A stretch of DNA of 64,000 nucleotides from Azolla caroliniana (taxonomy: Eukaryota; Polypodiophyta): positions 23,746,001-23,810,000 of the forward strand of contig JBHGNT010000003.1 of NCBI GenBank assembly GCA_043228905.1, written 5' to 3'. The translations under genes were made by a program, and so were the position numbers. This document shows, one piece after another, positions 60,502 through 64,000 of the stretch; the stretch's first letter is position 1; each line of letters starts with the position of its first letter. The notes beneath the pieces were generated by a model. The model was not told where the DNA came from. It saw only the letters and a program-made list of their open reading frames with translations, and did no database searches.

Positions 60502-62793
60502 GTGAGAGACAGAGATGTGCTGCTTTCCTCTGCTTGGATGCGATCCCCTGCCTTCCTCAGACGAGCTTGCTTCCATCAGAGTTCAAGGCAAGTCTCTCTG
60601 GTTCCCCTTCCCCTTTCCTATGGAAAAGAGGAAGAACAAGAGCATGAACAAGAAAGAAATGGAGACACAAATCATCTTCAAAAGACCTCTTCTCCGGGTC
60701 AGACCTGTTTCCATATGGTTCGATCCTTGCATCAGAAAGGCCAACTAGAAAGATCGATACAAATTCTTTCTCATATCCCAGAGCTATGCCCTAACCATAA
60801 GCTTTACCTCTCCCTCCTAAAGGACTGCATACAGAAGAAAGCTTTGCATCTCACAAAGAAGGTTCAACTTCATCTACTGCCGCATAAAGCAAAGTTGCCT
60901 TGCTTTTTGAATGATTACGTGGTTGTCTCTCTTGCAAAATGTGGGGGAATAGAAGAAGCTCTTCAATTGGCTCGAACCTTAACACGCCGAACGGTTTTCT
61001 CATGGACAGCTATGATCTCCTCATGTGTTGAATGCGATAGACCACATGAGGCCATTCATTTGTATAGCCTAATGCAGAAAGATAATGTTTTTCCCGACCA
61101 TTACACAATTGTTAGTGTTCTTAAGGCATGTGGAAACGTTTATAATCTTGAAATAGGCGAGAAATTACATCAAGATGCTAGAAAATTTGGCTTCATATCA
61201 GATATATTTGTAGGAAACACGCTTGTGAGCATGTATGGTAAAAACGGTGCCATTGATAGAGCTGAGGGTGTGTTTTGTGGTCTTATGAAACATAATGAAG
61301 TCTCCTGCAATGCAATGTTGTCAGTATATGTCGAGAATGGACAAGGAGAGAAAGCGTTGAGATTGTATAGACAGATGCAAGCTGAGGGAGTATGCTGTAA
61401 TGAGTTAACATTTGCAATCACTAGTCAAGCATGTCTTATCCTTGCTGAAAAGGAAGAATATCTTCAATGCCCTAAAGTAATGGCTCTGGAGATTGGTCGA
61501 GCATTGCTTTATGATGCTCAAAGAAGAGGATTTGGTTCTGATGGCTTTGTTTGTAACATGTTTATCTGCTTGTTCGGAAAGTTTGGAACTTTGGCTGAAG
61601 CAGAGTTAACTTTTGGCAATTTGTTCTTCCAAGACGTCAAATCTTGGACCATCATGTTTTGTGCTTATGTGGACCAAGGGCGAGGAGACAGAGCTTTACA
61701 ATTTTATAGACAAATGCATGTAAATGGCATATATCCTGATGCACATATGTTTGTTACTGCTTTTCATGCTTGTGTTACCCTAGCGGAGAAGAAAGTGCCT
61801 CTTGAAATGGGCTCAACAACCCAGCAAATATCTCTAGATATTGGTGTTGCATTACATCAAGATGTTAAGAGCAATGGTCTCACTTCCAATGTCTTTGTCA
61901 ATACTGCTCTACTAACCCTATACTGGAAATGTGGAAAACTTTTAGAAGCAGAGGGCGTGTTTAACAAACTATCTCAACGAAGCATCGTTTCATGGACGGC
62001 CATGCTTTCTGCATATGTGGAGCATGACCAACACGCAAAGGCATTATGCTTATATCAACAAATGAGGCAAGAGCTTGTGACTCTGGATGATGTTACTCTA
62101 ATTTGTGTTTTGCAAGCATGTAGTGAAACAGGAAATCTTGAGATAAGCAAGGATCTTCATTTCATAATTACATCGGCAGGTGAATGTGGTCAAAAGAACT
62201 CTTTACCGGCTACACTTGTCCATGCATATTCTAGTTGTGCAAGCATGGACAATGCAAGGAACATCTTTGATGGTCTTATCCAACCAGATGTTGTATCGTG
62301 GGGTGCATGCATAGCTGGCTATGCTGCAAAAGGAAGCTTTACAGCAAGTTTGCAAATGTTTGCAACCATGGAACAAGAGGGCATCAGACCGAATGAAATA
62401 TTATTCGCATCTGTTCTTTCAGCATGCAGCCATTCTGGCCTTGTTTCTGAAGCTCTAGGATACTTCAACTCAATGCTCGGTGATTATTCCATATCTCGAA
62501 GCATGAAGCATTACATAAACATGGTAGATCTCTTTGGACGCGTGGGAGATTTTGGAAGGTTGGAGAACATGTTAAAGAACATGCCATTGCAAGCTGACAT
62601 AACAGTATGGTTATGTGTATTAGGTATGTGCCATAGACATGGCCAGCTACAGCTTGCGAAAACGGCATTTGACAACGCAGTCAGTTTGCAGCCTACAGAG
62701 TCTGTGGCCTATATTTTGATGTCAAATATATATGCGGAGGTCATTCAACGAGACTCTTCAGCAACTGATATTGACACCTTTTACATAAGGTAG
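60502..62793 (+). CDS. Pentatricopeptide repeat protein, PLS class, ending in the E region
   Basis: One intronless frame of 763 residues. PPR proteins bind organelle RNA, each repeat reading about one base, and act in editing, splicing or stability. The N-terminus (especially from Met13, MRSPAFLRRACFHQSSRQ) is Arg/Ser-rich with no acidic residue, like a mitochondrial or plastid targeting peptide; the first ATG is used here, but Met13 is a plausible start. Repeats run from about residue 70 to 660, for example TVFSWTAMISSCVECDRPHEAIHLYSLM, DIFVGNTLVSMYGKNGAIDRAEGVF and DVVSWGACIAGYAAKGSF. Residues 680-745 resemble the E domain start (VWLCVLGMCHRHG, YILMSNIYAE). The frame then leaves the family at VIQRDSSATD and stops, so E+ and DYW are absent. 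It probably cannot deaminate by itself. Confidence 0.92.
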   Translation: MRDRDVLLSSAWMRSPAFLRRACFHQSSRQVSLVPLPLSYGKEEEQEHEQERNGDTNHLQKTSSPGQTCFHMVRSLHQKGQLERSIQILSHIPELCPNHKLYLSLLKDCIQKKALHLTKKVQLHLLPHKAKLPCFLNDYVVVSLAKCGGIEEALQLARTLTRRTVFSWTAMISSCVECDRPHEAIHLYSLMQKDNVFPDHYTIVSVLKACGNVYNLEIGEKLHQDARKFGFISDIFVGNTLVSMYGKNGAIDRAEGVFCGLMKHNEVSCNAMLSVYVENGQGEKALRLYRQMQAEGVCCNELTFAITSQACLILAEKEEYLQCPKVMALEIGRALLYDAQRRGFGSDGFVCNMFICLFGKFGTLAEAELTFGNLFFQDVKSWTIMFCAYVDQGRGDRALQFYRQMHVNGIYPDAHMFVTAFHACVTLAEKKVPLEMGSTTQQISLDIGVALHQDVKSNGLTSNVFVNTALLTLYWKCGKLLEAEGVFNKLSQRSIVSWTAMLSAYVEHDQHAKALCLYQQMRQELVTLDDVTLICVLQACSETGNLEISKDLHFIITSAGECGQKNSLPATLVHAYSSCASMDNARNIFDGLIQPDVVSWGACIAGYAAKGSFTASLQMFATMEQEGIRPNEILFASVLSACSHSGLVSEALGYFNSMLGDYSISRSMKHYINMVDLFGRVGDFGRLENMLKNMPLQADITVWLCVLGMCHRHGQLQLAKTAFDNAVSLQPTESVAYILMSNIYAEVIQRDSSATDIDTFYIR

Positions 62794-64000
62794 GTCTACC
62801 ATTGAGGTTATTCCAAAAGGATGTGGTACACGGGGCCAATACATTAATAGATACGCAACAGCAAAATGAAAGAAATAGGAATGTTTGTATAGATTGGTGG
62901 AGAGTGCCATACACGCAAGGGGTTAATTATAATATGGTGGGAAATAGAAACTGATAAAAAAATTATTTTCCATTACGTAGACGTAGCAATGATATGGGAA
63001 TTTTCATTTTGTGTATCACAGATTGAATCACCCCTTATTGATGTGTCATGAAACCTTCAGACGAGGAAACTTGGGATACAGAGCTACTTGTCCAGGTTAA
63101 CAAAGACGGATGAAAAGTAATATCAAGTGGATATTAGGATTGAACCGACATTTTTAGTTGGATGCAGTGTGAATTCACTCCTAACTTTTAATAGAATGAC
63201 ACCCTTATCTACATACGTTTTGATGCAATAACGCCCAAATCTATACTATGAGACATGTTTTTTTAACAGTACAAGGGAAAAGTAGAGTGAACCAAGGACC
63301 AAGATATGTTTATTTACACAAACGTTCACCTTATCCCTTGGGAACTATCCATTTGGACAACACGTTTGTTCGCTGGCTACCCAAATAGCCTATCGTTGGC
63401 CATAAGGTCACCCAAATGCTGAGAGGCATATCTCTAGTATAATTTTGACTCCTTTGCTAGGTACACACATTCGAAATGAGTTCGATAATCTATCAGTAGT
63501 GTCATTGAAAATCATATGATAACAACCTTTTGTGTAAATTCTTGACATTTTTCTGAAAAAATATAAAAAGTAGGGACAATTACTTATATATTCTTTGTCA
63601 AAGTTGAGGCTTTGGATACATAATGTGAGGTTATAAGATTAATCCTCAATAAACAGGAATGGAGTTTTGCTAATTACAACATTTAATTGCTAATTATGAT
63701 CTACACACATTTAATCAAACAAGGAGATTATCATGTTCATTATGATTCTAAAAAAAATGTAATATGACAATTGAGAGGAATCAGAAACTTAAAGCTCTAA
63801 ATTATTCTCATATCAGAAGCTAATGAAGGCATATATACATGTGTGCATATAACCATTGCATATAAACTTCACACTGGCATAACAAGTGCATCAAATATGT
63901 GCCTTATGGGCTCTTCCAAAATAAAATAAAATGCTCTCTAATATCTTGATTTGCAAACCATACTTCTTTCGCTACTCTAGAGTTTTGGTCATCCATAGAG
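62794..64000. other. Downstream of the PPR gene, no gene seen
   Basis: AT-rich, stop-rich sequence. I looked for the missing E+/DYW part of the PPR gene on the plus strand and found no DYW or HxE-CxxC motif. Confidence 0.5.

Noticed and set aside
1-64000. CRISPR arrays, bacterial operons, phage or defence systems
   Set aside because: The window is plant nuclear DNA; repeats are microsatellites, transposons or intronic duplications, and none has the spaced-repeat pattern of a CRISPR array.

Overview
The window is a stretch of a large plant nuclear genome. Genes have many introns, GT-AG splice sites and AT-rich introns, and they are separated by long AT-rich intergenic DNA containing microsatellites, LTR elements, LINE and SINE relics and plastid DNA insertions. 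A fern, most likely a leptosporangiate one, fits best. The PLS-type PPR gene, the large gene-poor spacers and a plastid rps18 fragment whose arginine codon reads TGA all point that way, but the species cannot be fixed from the sequence alone.

Layout. Minus strand, left edge to 5.3 kb: the N-terminal 600 residues of a BRWD/PHIP-type WD40 protein (13 exons, running off the left edge). About 6.18-6.38 kb: a decayed plastid rps18 insertion inside TATG repeats. 12.3-16.3 kb, minus: a six-exon ASG1-like plant protein. 23.9-27.2 kb: a dead LINE with a 205-bp SINE inserted in it, then a solo LTR at 27.5-28.3 kb. 30.6-36.5 kb, minus: a gag-only, GC-rich LTR retrotransposon of the same family as the solo LTR. 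38.9-43.6 kb, minus: a complete nine-exon HAD-like phosphatase-fold gene (At2g45990 type). 45.1-45.3 kb: a heavily mutated plastid 23S rRNA fragment. 46.4-49.4 kb, plus: a five-exon endo-beta-mannanase. 50.2-51.2 kb, plus: intronless plastid N-acetylglutamate kinase. 52.6-53.1 kb: a possible LTR. 54.3-58.5 kb, plus: a six-exon plant protein of unknown function that carries an eight-residue tandem repeat. 60.5-62.8 kb, plus: an intronless PPR protein.

The genes do not form a pathway or operon. They are independent eukaryotic loci: chromatin-type WD40 protein, arginine synthesis, cell-wall mannan turnover, organelle RNA processing and three poorly known families. I rebuilt exon boundaries by hand from reading frame, GT-AG signals and family knowledge. 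For five of the six multi-exon genes the phases close exactly from start to stop; for the sixth, the WD40 gene, they close as far as the window edge.

The strongest unusual observations are the gap-free array of 15 octapeptides in the unknown gene, the gag-only LTR element whose 3 kb tail is a degenerate nested repeat, the SINE built from two opposed tRNA-like modules with a 14-bp target duplication, and two plastid insertions at different stages of decay.
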